Of a DNA stretch of 16,915 nt, positions 1 to 5,804 are shown in pieces. Below the pieces are notes generated by a model that saw only the letters and a list, made by a program, of their open reading frames with translations, did no database searches and was not told the origin of the DNA. The position numbers and the translations under genes were made by a program. The DNA comes from an uncultured Campylobacter sp. (GTDB lineage: Bacteria; Campylobacterota; Campylobacteria; Campylobacterales; Campylobacteraceae). Position 1 is the stretch's first letter. Every line of letters begins with the position of its first letter. The stretch spans positions 1-16,915 of the forward strand of contig NZ_CALIIS010000231.1 of the NCBI RefSeq assembly GCF_938017705.1, given 5' to 3'.

Positions 1-1
1 C

Positions 2-289
2 GCGGTTGAATATTACGAAAGCCCATCGGAAATGGTAGAATTTTTATATACCGAATGCAAGAACGCTTTATTAGAGCAATTTGAATTTTGTTTCTTGCCA
101 TACGAGAGGGATGCGTTAAGAGAACTTATGGAGCTCATAGATAGATACTTTAAAGATCAAAGCCTGCTAGAAGGAGATACTTACGATTATCTAGTCTATC
201 AGAACAAATCATGGATAGAGGTCAGAGAGCTAGCCTTAAAGACCTTGCATATTTTCGGCTACAAGCCATATAGCTTTAACTATGATTAA
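2..289 (+). CDS. Hypothetical protein, 5' end outside the window
   Basis: The reading frame is open from the left edge, so this is the C-terminal part of a longer protein; the first internal Met is at 32, but the in-frame codons before it (AVEYYESPSE) look like ordinary coding sequence. At least 95 residues are visible. They are acidic and rich in aromatic residues, with predicted helices and no signal peptide or membrane segment. I recognise no family. Small acidic proteins of this kind are often immunity or orphan accessory proteins, but nothing here proves that. The stretch is clearly AT-richer (about 37-38% G+C in the two lines I counted) than the core genes to the right. It uses ATA and AGA codons freely and lacks the AAATTT words of the rest, which suggests recent transfer. 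It ends convergently with the minus-strand gene that stops at 556. Confidence 0.6.
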   Translation, partial: AVEYYESPSEMVEFLYTECKNALLEQFEFCFLPYERDALRELMELIDRYFKDQSLLEGDTYDYLVYQNKSWIEVRELALKTLHIFGYKPYSFNYD

Positions 290-310
290 ACCCGGATTAA
301 ACCTGGCAGA

Positions 311-391
311 ATGAAATTTATCCTATATATCTTTACTCTGCTGCTATGCCTAAGTGCCTGGGCTCTGCTCGGTTATATACAGCAAAAATAA
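311..391 (+). CDS. Possible 26-residue membrane or signal-peptide-like small protein
   Basis: An ATG at 311 opens a 26-codon frame ending with TAA at 389-391. The peptide is MKFILYIFTLLLCLSAWALL followed by GYIQQK: a single positive charge, then about 20 strongly hydrophobic residues and a short polar tail. It could be a one-pass small membrane protein, a leader peptide, or the signal-peptide remnant of a decayed secreted gene. There is only a weak purine-rich stretch upstream (GGCAGA) and no convincing promoter. It lies 21 bases after the preceding gene on the same strand, so it could be read from the same transcript. Confidence 0.3.
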   Translation: MKFILYIFTLLLCLSAWALLGYIQQK

Positions 392-555
392 GACGACATG
401 CCGCGCAAACAAATAGTTTCATTTCGGGCGCATTATGCTGCGCCGTACCATATCATGCGCCGCAACGACGCATCTTAACGTCGCCCGATCATGCTCTAGC
501 CGCTACGTCGCGATATGCTTTATTCCTGCGCCTCAAACCCCAGTGCCCGAAGCGC
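392..555. other. Intergenic stretch between convergent genes, no convincing gene
   Basis: No supported coding frame was found. A frame on the plus strand reads through this region into the antisense of the next gene, with Cys/Arg-rich composition typical of a shadow. The stretch contains a short hairpin (427-432 paired with 439-444, loop of six) and the left arm of a longer inverted repeat that pairs with the 3' end of the minus-strand gene (listed separately). Since the flanking genes converge, transcription ending here is expected, but there is no classic stem plus T-run. Confidence 0.4.
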
Positions 556-564
556 CTAGAGCAT
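491..564. repeat. 14-bp inverted repeat at the 3' end of the PIN-like gene
   Basis: The arm ATGCTCTAGCCGCT (491-504) is complementary to AGCGCCTAGAGCAT (551-564) with one mismatch, separated by 46 bases. The right arm includes the TAG stop of the minus-strand gene (556-558) and its last codons. It could form a large-loop stem at the transcript end, or be the trace of a small inverted duplication of the gene's 3' end. There is no T-run, so it is not called a terminator. Confidence 0.45.
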
Positions 565-1443
565 CTTTCCGACGAGTTTTTCTTTAAATTCTTTGTAAAT
601 TTCAGGCCCTGCGTGTTTGTATTCGCTCGTCAGCTTGTTGTGAAATTCCGCCATATCGCCGCCGCTTTCGCGGTAGAGCTTGATCGCGTTTCGCCTTACG
701 GCGCCGTCTTTTAGGTCGCTATCGTAGGTGATGCTCGCGTATCGCGTCCGCGCGCCGTCCTTGATCTCGCGGTAGGCCTCGCAGCCTTTGGCTCTGCCGA
801 GCTTTGCGACGCACGCGGCATAGAGGGCTTGCAGGCTTACGCACTGCGGGATCAGCGCCTCCGCCGCCGCAAGCTCTATTTTGGAGATTTTAGAATTTGC
901 AGCCTTTTGTTTCTGTTGTGCGGCCTTCGGCTCCTGCTTTGCGGTTTTGGGCTCCTTTTTCGAGGCTTTTCCCCCTTGCTTTTGGGTTTTTGGCTCCTGC
1001 TTTGTAGCTTTCGGCTCCGCTTTTTGGGCTTTTTTCTCCGCCATGCCGTTTGCTTTGCCTTGCTTTGCGTTCACTTCTGCGGCGTGCGAGGCTAGACTGA
1101 TCTTTTCAAATTTAGGATTTTTGCGGTAGTTTAGATTATTAAAGAATTCTATCACGTCGTCGTAAAATTTATCGTTGCTGACGATGCCGATCTTGCCCTC
1201 CTGCCCGCAGAGTTTGCCCATCAAAAACACGATGATCTTATCGGCGAAATCCTTTCTTTGCTTACCGATCGTAAAGACCTCGCCTATGCTAACGCCCATC
1301 TTCGATAGGCGCGCAAGGGTCAAGGCGCCGATCTTTTTGGCGGTGTTGGAGACGATATTTAGCTCGTCGCCCTCTTTGAGATTTACGACGTCGAAGATAT
1401 TATCGACGTCGATATTTTCGTCGTCTATGATAAAGTGCGTCAA
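556..1443 (-). CDS. PIN/NYN-like domain protein with heptad-repeat linker
   Basis: A 295-residue protein. Residues 1 to about 110 resemble the PIN-like/NYN nuclease fold: a hydrophobic strand followed by an acidic IIDDEN motif (D7/D8), a DFADKIIVFLMG helix (D65, D68), and an IVSNDKFYDD motif (D91, D95), which would supply the metal-binding acidic residues. A role as an RNA-processing nuclease is inferred from this pattern only. Residues 141-182 are six 7-residue repeats of the type K-Q-E-P-K-x-x, a basic and probably disordered linker. Residues about 185-295 form a helical C-terminal domain that I do not recognise. The start is TTG at 1443, with AAAGGA placed about six bases upstream; the preceding acetyltransferase ends 15 bases away on the same strand, so the two are probably co-transcribed. 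Confidence 0.65.
   Translation of the reverse strand: MTHFIIDDENIDVDNIFDVVNLKEGDELNIVSNTAKKIGALTLARLSKMGVSIGEVFTIGKQRKDFADKIIVFLMGKLCGQEGKIGIVSNDKFYDDVIEFFNNLNYRKNPKFEKISLASHAAEVNAKQGKANGMAEKKAQKAEPKATKQEPKTQKQGGKASKKEPKTAKQEPKAAQQKQKAANSKISKIELAAAEALIPQCVSLQALYAACVAKLGRAKGCEAYREIKDGARTRYASITYDSDLKDGAVRRNAIKLYRESGGDMAEFHNKLTSEYKHAGPEIYKEFKEKLVGKML
898..1023 (-). repeat. Six tandem 21-bp coding repeats (heptapeptide linker)
   Basis: On the minus strand these bases encode KAEPKAT, KQEPKTQ, KQGGKAS, KKEPKTA, KQEPKAA and QQKQKAA, six imperfect copies of one heptapeptide (residues 141-182 of the PIN-like protein). The DNA copies have drifted but still share a GGCTCCTGCTTTG-like block on the plus strand. 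The unit is a whole number of codons, so gain or loss of copies would keep the frame. A linker with variable copy number between strains is expected. Confidence 0.8.
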
Positions 1444-1458
1444 AGTTTTTCCTTTAAA

Positions 1459-2229
1459 TTAAATTTCAATGCCCGCGCCCGCGCAAATTTCATCTCTAAA
1501 GCGCGCGAAAGGCTTCATCGCGGGCTGGTTTTGCAGATGCTCGCCGATGGGCTTTTGCATCCACGCCATATCGTACCAGCGGCCGAATTTATAGGCGCAG
1601 CGCTCGAATCTGCCGACGAAGCGAAAACCCATACGCTCGTGAAATCGCACGCTAGCGTCGTTTAGATATTCGTCATCCCCGTAAGCGATGCAAGCGTTCA
1701 TATCTACGATGTTTTGAGCCTTGAGTGCGCGTTGTAGCGCCTCGTAGAGCAGTCTGCCGATACCCAGAGCGTGCGCGTTTTGCGATACATAGACCGAGCT
1801 CTCCGCCGACCAATCGTATGCTGCGCGCTCTTTAAAAGCCGAAGCGTAGGTATAGCCGAGGATTTGCCCGTGTTTTAAATTTACGCCGCTTTGCTTTGTC
1901 GCGACGATTAAATTTACGCCATTTTGTTTCGCGGCGCTTGTGCAATCTCGCGCTTCGTCTGCGGGCAAAATTTCACTCTCTGCGCCCGCTGCGCTCGCAG
2001 AAATTTTAAAATTTTCATTCCGTTCGTCGTCCGCGCATGCCGCCTCGTCGCTTACGTAAGCGAGCAGATAGGGGTATCTTTGCAGCGTTTGTTCGATGCG
2101 CTCCGCAAATTCCGCGGCGCCGGGCACGTCGTATTCGAAGCTGATCGCCGTTTGCTTTACGTAAGGCGCGTAAATTTCAAGCAGCGCCTCCGCATCTTGC
2201 GGCGTTGCGAGCCGCAGTTTTATCCGCAT
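1459..2229 (-). CDS. GNAT N-acetyltransferase (phosphinothricin acetyltransferase-like) with internal insertion
   Basis: The first residues IKLRLATPQDAEALLEIYAP and the FEY-P-EF-RI region match the Pat/Bar-like branch of the GNAT acetyltransferases, which transfer acetyl from acetyl-CoA to an amine. The acetyl-CoA loop is visible as QNAHALGIGRLL (about 150-161), followed by a long helix and a FHERMGFRFVGRF segment near 196-208, the usual GNAT C-terminus. The protein has 256 residues, where this branch normally has about 165-185. The excess is a low-complexity stretch at about residues 61-120, between two core strands, plus a short C-terminal tail. The ATG start at 2229 is supported by AAAGGAG about seven bases upstream. 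The substrate cannot be told from sequence; herbicide resistance should not be assumed. It is first in a two-gene minus-strand unit with the PIN-like gene. Confidence 0.8.
   Translation of the reverse strand: MRIKLRLATPQDAEALLEIYAPYVKQTAISFEYDVPGAAEFAERIEQTLQRYPYLLAYVSDEAACADDERNENFKISASAAGAESEILPADEARDCTSAAKQNGVNLIVATKQSGVNLKHGQILGYTYASAFKERAAYDWSAESSVYVSQNAHALGIGRLLYEALQRALKAQNIVDMNACIAYGDDEYLNDASVRFHERMGFRFVGRFERCAYKFGRWYDMAWMQKPIGEHLQNQPAMKPFARFRDEICAGAGIEI
1870..2049 (-). other. In-frame low-complexity insertion in the acetyltransferase gene, containing a 33-bp duplication
   Basis: This stretch encodes residues about 61-120, which have no counterpart in the conserved fold: Ala, Glu and Asp-rich, then two copies of a K-Q-[NS]-G-V-N-L motif. 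The DNA shows the block TTAAATTTACGCC beginning at 1875 and again at 1908, a period of 33 bases (11 codons). It also holds the word AAATTTTAAAATTTT near 2001-2015. Growth by slippage or tandem duplication within a surface loop is inferred. Confidence 0.65.
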
Positions 2230-2360
2230 AAAATCTCCTTTAAATTTCGCCGTTTTGTATAATTTCGGTTTTAAGCTTATCTAAATTTGCCGCCGCGACC
2301 GGCTTTTAAATTTAGCGGGAATTTTATCTCGCGCGCAAAACGGCTAAATTTCAGAGGCGT

Positions 2361-2399
2361 GTTTGAGCGCGTAAATTTTAAAATTTAACCCGCGCAAAC
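2361..2399. terminator. Hairpin with AT palindromic core just after the YciI-like gene
   Basis: Arms GTTTG-CGCG (2361-2371, two-base bulge) and CGCGCAAAC (2391-2399) enclose the perfect 16-base palindrome TAAATTTTAAAATTTA (2372-2387). The structure begins three bases beyond the stop of the minus-strand gene ending at 2403, where a terminator would be expected. There is no T-run after it, so a rho-independent function is only possible, not shown. The rest of the gap from 2230 to 2402 holds the acetyltransferase upstream region and no gene. Confidence 0.45.
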
Positions 2400-2402
2400 C
2401 CT

Positions 2403-2693
2403 CTATTCGCCGAAAAGTCTCCAAAACTCGGGCGCAAATTTCGTCGGCGCAAATTCGATGATCTCGTATTTGGCGACGCCGTTTTGGAAGAACGGATCTT
2501 GCGCGATGATCTCATCAAGCTCCGCGCGGTCTTTGGCGTTGATTAAGATGATGCCGCCGGTGCGAGGGACTTTGCGCCCCGAGCAGATAAATTTATTTGC
2601 CGCATAAAATCGGTCTAAAAACGCGTTGTGCTCGTTGATGAAGCGATCGATTTCGCTAATTTCTTTAACGTAGGTGAGGTTTGCAATAAACAT
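2403..2693 (-). CDS. YciI-like (YCII-related) family protein
   Basis: A 96-residue protein matching the small ferredoxin-like YCII family. Visible are the N-terminal strand FIANLTYVK, the helix with His22 (FINEHNAFLDRF), a C-SGRKVPRTGGIILIN segment and the typical QDPF motif (Asp66) before the last strand; the His/Asp pair is the presumed active site. The biochemical role of most members is unknown. The start is set at the ATG at 2693 because AAAGGA lies about six to seven bases upstream and homologues begin at this point; an upstream in-frame start would add 16 residues with no ribosome binding site. A TGCTAAAAT extended -10 lies about 30 bases upstream, so it probably has its own promoter rather than depending on comEC. 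Confidence 0.8.
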   Translation of the reverse strand: MFIANLTYVKEISEIDRFINEHNAFLDRFYAANKFICSGRKVPRTGGIILINAKDRAELDEIIAQDPFFQNGVAKYEIIEFAPTKFAPEFWRLFGE

Positions 2694-2721
2694 TTTGATC
2701 CTTTGTGAGATTTGAAGCGCG

Positions 2722-2730
2722 ATTTTAGCA
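2722..2730 (-). promoter_or_regulatory. Candidate extended -10 promoter of the YciI-like gene
   Basis: On the minus strand the sequence reads TGCTAAAAT, an extended -10 element (TGn plus a one-mismatch TATAAT). It is placed so that the transcript would start about 20-25 bases before the ATG at 2693 and include AAAGGA. The -35 side overlaps the hairpin after comEC. No recognisable -35 is required in Campylobacter sigma-70 promoters. Confidence 0.4.
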
Positions 2731-2731
2731 T

Positions 2732-2766
2732 AAAATTCCAACGGATAAAATTCCCGCTGGAATTTT
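2732..2766 (-). terminator. Terminator-like hairpin downstream of comEC
   Basis: Arms AAAATTCCA (2732-2740) and TGGAATTTT (2758-2766) are perfectly complementary. After one mismatch the pairing continues with CGG/CCG, giving 12 paired bases and a loop of nine. It starts six bases after the comEC stop (2773). In the minus-strand transcript the 3' arm ends in UUUU, so weak intrinsic termination is plausible. Confidence 0.5.
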
Positions 2767-2772
2767 CGCGCG

Positions 2773-4026
2773 CTACGTTATAAAAAATATCGGCGACATT
2801 CCGATTATCGCGCAGCCAAGCGCTGCGTAGCGAAGCTTTATCGCAGCAAGCGCGCAGATGTTTGCAAGCGCGAAAAGAAGCGGCGGAATTTGTGCCTGAA
2901 AGCTCGGCAGAGCAAAGTTTAAAAACGCAAGCAGCGGCGTATCGAGCGCGCCGCCAAGCCCGAATAGATGCAAAAATATGCTTAGCGGATAAAAGATCAC
3001 GAACACGTATCCTAGCGGCATGACGCTAAGCTGCTGCAGCGAAGTGGTCGGGAAGAAATAATAGACCTCTACGTTCATGCTGAGCCAAACGTAGAGGTTA
3101 AAAAGTATGACGTTCTGCCAGAGCTTAAATTTGGGCGCGAAGTGGTGCAGGTAGAGGAAAATATACAGCACGCCGAGGCAGGAGAAGTAAAATCCGATCG
3201 AAAAAGCTAGGTGCGGGAAAAATGCAAGCAGAAGCACGATCGTTAGGAAGAGGTTCGTAAATTTAAGTACGTAGAAATTTCGCATCGCGAGGTAAAAGCC
3301 CACGCAGCACATCGCAAGCGAGCGTAGAAAGCTCGGCGTAAAATCGAGCACGAAGAGATATCCGCTCATCAGCACGATCACAAAGACGCTAAGATCGCGC
3401 CTCGCGCTGCGGTACGGAAAGTAGCGATCCTGAAAATAGCGGTAGATCGGCATTGCAAGCAGAAAGACCGTGCTAAAGATAATGCCCAGATGAAAGCCGC
3501 TGATCGAGATGATATGCGCTATGCCCCAGTTCGTCACGCTAGCGCGCAGTGGTTTTGAAATTTCGGTCGCAAAATACAGCGCGGAGTAAAGATCCGCCGT
3601 CATCTCATCTTCGTGTTGGGCGCGAACGAAGCTTATCGCGCGCCATTTTGCTCCATAGGGCGCAAGCTCGTCTCCGATTTTAAAATTTGGCGCATAAAAG
3701 CGTTGCTTTAAAAAATCTAAAAATTTTACGTTTTTCGTTACGATGCCGATATTTACGCGCGCGAAGCGGTGAAATTCCCGCCCGAGTCCAGCAGTCGTGT
3801 AGAGGGTAAAATCCGCCGTTTTGAGCTTTAGCACCGTGTAGGTGCGGCCGCGCTCGTTCGTTTTGGCGTAGGCGTTTAAAATTTGTGCGTCGTAAAAAGC
3901 GTAGTTTTTCGCGCGAAATTCTTTGAATTCATAAAATTTCAGACCTAAGTTTATCGATAAAATTCCAAGCAAAAGTAGCAGAAAGTATAAAATTTCACGT
4001 TTGCGGTAAAAGAGTTGAAGCTTCAC
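2773..4026 (-). CDS. comEC: ComEC/Rec2 family DNA-uptake channel (short epsilonproteobacterial form)
   Basis: Inner-membrane channel that carries single-stranded DNA into the cytoplasm during natural transformation. The 417-residue protein begins with a hydrophobic segment (about residues 12-30) and an OB-like soluble region. Then comes the hallmark AHIISISGFHLGIIFS motif (about 165-180) that opens the competence domain, and a series of hydrophobic segments through the C-terminus (for example VFVIVLMSGYLFVLDF, FLTIVLLLAFFP and YVFVIFYPLSIFL). It ends without the C-terminal metallo-beta-lactamase domain of the 700-800 residue versions; as I recall, Helicobacter and Campylobacter ComEC are likewise about 400-440 residues, so this is not a truncation. 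The start is GTG at 4026 with little ribosome binding signal. It lies downstream of glnA beyond a strong hairpin. Confidence 0.85.
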   Translation of the reverse strand: MKLQLFYRKREILYFLLLLLGILSINLGLKFYEFKEFRAKNYAFYDAQILNAYAKTNERGRTYTVLKLKTADFTLYTTAGLGREFHRFARVNIGIVTKNVKFLDFLKQRFYAPNFKIGDELAPYGAKWRAISFVRAQHEDEMTADLYSALYFATEISKPLRASVTNWGIAHIISISGFHLGIIFSTVFLLAMPIYRYFQDRYFPYRSARRDLSVFVIVLMSGYLFVLDFTPSFLRSLAMCCVGFYLAMRNFYVLKFTNLFLTIVLLLAFFPHLAFSIGFYFSCLGVLYIFLYLHHFAPKFKLWQNVILFNLYVWLSMNVEVYYFFPTTSLQQLSVMPLGYVFVIFYPLSIFLHLFGLGGALDTPLLAFLNFALPSFQAQIPPLLFALANICALAAIKLRYAALGCAIIGMSPIFFIT

Positions 4027-4050
4027 GGGCGGTATTTAAGTTCGCGCGAC

Positions 4051-4091
4051 GGAATTTTAAAAGCTCGCGCGCAGCGAAATTTTAAAATTCC
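4051..4091. repeat. Inverted repeat with AATTTTAAAA arms between glnA and comEC
   Basis: GGAATTTTAAAA (4051-4062) is perfectly complementary to TTTTAAAATTCC (4080-4091), with a GC-rich centre (GCTCGCGCGCAGCG). It lies between the glnA hairpin and the comEC start, so it would be in the 5' region of a comEC transcript. It is one of several palindromes in this window made from AT cores joined to GC-rich segments. Confidence 0.5.
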
Positions 4092-4097
4092 AAGGCC

Positions 4098-4139
4098 TTA
4101 TGCCGCCCCGCCTCGTAAAAGATCGGCGGCGCGGCATAA
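4098..4139 (-). terminator. Strong hairpin downstream of glnA
   Basis: TTATGCCGCCCCGCC (4098-4112) pairs with GGCGGCGCGGCATAA (4125-4139), 15 positions with one mismatch, around a 12-base loop. It begins ten bases after the glnA stop (4149) on the minus strand. This is the most stable hairpin seen in the window. It is followed by GGCCTTGG rather than a T-run, so it may terminate weakly, protect the glnA transcript's 3' end, or work with Rho. Confidence 0.6.
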
Positions 4140-4148
4140 AATTTAGCC

Positions 4149-5576
4149 TTAGCACGAATAATTCGTCGCAAACTCAAACGGCGTAGGGCGTGCCTCGTAA
4201 GGCCAAACCTGAGTTTCAAATTTAAAATGCTGATAGGTCTCGATAAAAAGCTCGCTCATTATCGGGCGCAGATACTCGTTGTCGCGGATCACCGCCTCTA
4301 GGCTGCCGCGAAGCGTGTGCGGAAGCTGCTCGATGCCGCGCTCGCGGATTTCGTCAAGGTGCAGTTTGAATAAATTCTCATCCATCGGCCCGACCGGCTC
4401 GGTTTTGTTTTTGATACCGTCGATTCCCGCCATCAGCATCGCTGCGAATGCCAAGTACGGGCACGCCGTGCTATCAGGAAAGCGCATTTCCGCGCGCACC
4501 GAGTGCTCGCCGCTGCCGTAAGGGATACGGATCGAAGCGGAGCGGTTTTGGCTCGAATAAGTTAGAATGGACGGCGCCTCAAAGCCCGGGATTAGGCGCT
4601 TATAGCTGTTAGTGCTCGGGTTTGTAAACGCAGCGACGCTGCGCGCATGCTTTAGCACGCCGCCGATATACCATCTTGCCGCATCGCTTAAATTTGCGTA
4701 GTTGCCCTTTTTGTAAAAGGTGTTTTTGCCCTTTTTCCAGATCGATTGATGCACGTGCATTCCGCTGCCGTTGTCGCCGTAGAGCGGTTTTGGCATAAAG
4801 GTCGCGGTCTTGCCGTTTAGGTGCGCGACCATCTTTACGACGTATTTGTATTTTTGCACGTTGTCGGCGGCCTCGACGAGAGTGCCGTATTTAACGCCGA
4901 TCTCGCCCTGGCCTTGCGCTACTTCGTGGTGACAGATGAAGGTCTCAAGCCCGATCTGTTCAAGTACCTTTAGCATCTCGGCGCGCAGATCGACCATCGA
5001 ATCGACGGGCTGGACGGGGAAGTAGCCGCCCTTTACGCCCGGGCGGTGGCCGCTATTAAAGCCGTCTTTGTAGTTTTTGCCGCTGTTCCAATGCCCCTCT
5101 TCGGTATCTACCTTAAACATCGCGCAGTTCATATCGTCGATGATCTTTACGTCGTCGAAAACGAAAAACTCATTCTCCGGCCCGAAGTAGCAGGTATCTC
5201 CAAGGCCTGTAGTTTGCAGAAACTGCTCGGCTTTTTTAGCGATCGAGCGCGGGCATTTTTCGTAAAGCTCGTTTTTGTAGATGTCGTAAACGTCGCAGAT
5301 GACGATGATTGTAACGTCAGCGGTGAATGGATCCAAAAACGCCGTTTGCACGTCGGGCTTTAGCATCATATCGGACTTGTCGATCGGCTGCCACGCCGCT
5401 ACCGAGCTCGCGTCGAACGGAATTCCGTCGGCGAAGTCCTTCGGCAGGCGCTTGTAGTTGTAAGCGACATGGTGCCAGGTGCCTTTTAGATCGGTAAATC
5501 TAAAATCCACGAACTCGACCTCGTTTTCATCGCAAAATTTAAAAAATTCCTTCACGTCATTAACAAATTTTCCCAT
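4149..5576 (-). CDS. glnA: Glutamine synthetase type I
   Basis: Makes glutamine from glutamate, ammonia and ATP; the central ammonium-assimilation enzyme, a cytoplasmic dodecamer. At 475 residues it has the normal GSI length. The N-terminal beta-grasp region carries the D50-loop-like segment FDASSVAAWQPIDKSDM. The catalytic part shows FGPENEFF, the GGYFPVQPVDS segment, HHEVAQGQGEIG, the NGSGMHVHQS ATP/glutamate motif and NRSASIRIP. The region where GSI-beta enzymes have the adenylylated tyrosine (NLYDLP) reads NLFKL, with Phe at 403. Control by adenylylation is therefore not possible at that position; Helicobacter pylori GlnA is described the same way. The ATG start at 5576 has AAAAGGAAAAA just upstream. 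A hairpin follows the stop. Confidence 0.97.
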   Translation of the reverse strand: MGKFVNDVKEFFKFCDENEVEFVDFRFTDLKGTWHHVAYNYKRLPKDFADGIPFDASSVAAWQPIDKSDMMLKPDVQTAFLDPFTADVTIIVICDVYDIYKNELYEKCPRSIAKKAEQFLQTTGLGDTCYFGPENEFFVFDDVKIIDDMNCAMFKVDTEEGHWNSGKNYKDGFNSGHRPGVKGGYFPVQPVDSMVDLRAEMLKVLEQIGLETFICHHEVAQGQGEIGVKYGTLVEAADNVQKYKYVVKMVAHLNGKTATFMPKPLYGDNGSGMHVHQSIWKKGKNTFYKKGNYANLSDAARWYIGGVLKHARSVAAFTNPSTNSYKRLIPGFEAPSILTYSSQNRSASIRIPYGSGEHSVRAEMRFPDSTACPYLAFAAMLMAGIDGIKNKTEPVGPMDENLFKLHLDEIRERGIEQLPHTLRGSLEAVIRDNEYLRPIMSELFIETYQHFKFETQVWPYEARPTPFEFATNYSC

Positions 5577-5593
5577 ATTTTTTCCTTTTTTCC

Positions 5594-5607
5594 GCCCGTA
5601 TTCGGGC
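5594..5607. other. Small hairpin in the glnA 5' leader
   Basis: GCCCG (5594-5598) and CGGGC (5603-5607) form a perfect 5-bp GC-rich stem with a TATT loop. It sits a few bases before the glnA ribosome binding site on the minus strand and downstream of the likely -10. It could tune translation or transcript stability; the short stem makes chance possible. Confidence 0.35.
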
Positions 5608-5622
5608 TAAATTTAACGGCGG

Positions 5623-5628
5623 ATTTTA
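5623..5628 (-). promoter_or_regulatory. Candidate -10 of the glnA promoter
   Basis: The minus strand reads ATGTTAAAATCC, a TG-extended TAAAAT element about 47 bases before the glnA ATG. The same TGnTAAAATC pattern precedes the YciI-like gene. The leader it defines would contain the GCCCG/CGGGC hairpin. Confidence 0.4.
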
Positions 5629-5673
5629 ACATTATTTAGTTGAAATTCGACTTTATCTGCTCGCCGTTTTGCG

Positions 5674-5700
5674 CGCCGCGATTTTTAAAATTTTGCGGCG
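5674..5700. repeat. GC-clamped palindrome with AT core upstream of glnA
   Basis: CGCCGC (5674-5679) and GCGGCG (5695-5700) flank GATTTTTAAAATTTT, whose centre is also largely self-complementary. A second pure AT palindrome, GAAATTTTAAAATTTC, lies at 5745-5760. The gap from 5577 to 5804 (228 bases) holds these palindromes, the glnA promoter and the end of the next transcript, and no gene. Confidence 0.45.
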
Positions 5701-5765
5701 TCGTGCCTTTTGAAATCTGAAATTTTCACGCCACTGAAGATTTTGAAATTTTAAAATTTCGCGCC

Positions 5766-5793
5766 GCCGCGCCTTTTTAAATTTAAAAGCGGC
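5766..5793 (-). terminator. GC-clamped AT palindrome after the histidinol-phosphatase gene
   Basis: GCCGC (5766-5770) and GCGGC (5789-5793) enclose the perfect 14-base palindrome TTTTAAATTTAAAA (5775-5788), with a four-base bulge (GCCT). It begins 11 bases after the stop at 5805 on the minus strand. The architecture is like the element after the YciI-like gene. It could end or stabilise the transcript; no T-run follows. Confidence 0.4.
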
Positions 5794-5804
5794 TGCCGTT
5801 AAAT

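Noticed and set aside
346..714. Plus-strand 122-codon frame running into the PIN-like gene
   Set aside because: Arg/Cys/His-rich with no family match, and antisense to the conserved end of a gene; considered non-coding.
898..1023. CRISPR array
   Set aside because: The repeats are contiguous, in frame, without spacers, and lie inside a coding region.
829..1129. Two plus-strand Phe/Leu/Cys-rich frames over the heptad-repeat tract
   Set aside because: They are the complementary reading of the Lys/Glu/Pro repeat codons, which explains their hydrophobic repetitive look.
2694..2741. Longer start for the YciI-like protein, adding 16 residues
   Set aside because: AAAGGA and family alignment support the ATG at 2693; the longer version runs through the candidate promoter and comEC hairpin.
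2773..4026. comEC as a truncated pseudogene
   Set aside because: The missing C-terminal metallo-beta-lactamase domain is normal for this bacterial group as I recall it, and the frame is intact with its hallmark motif.
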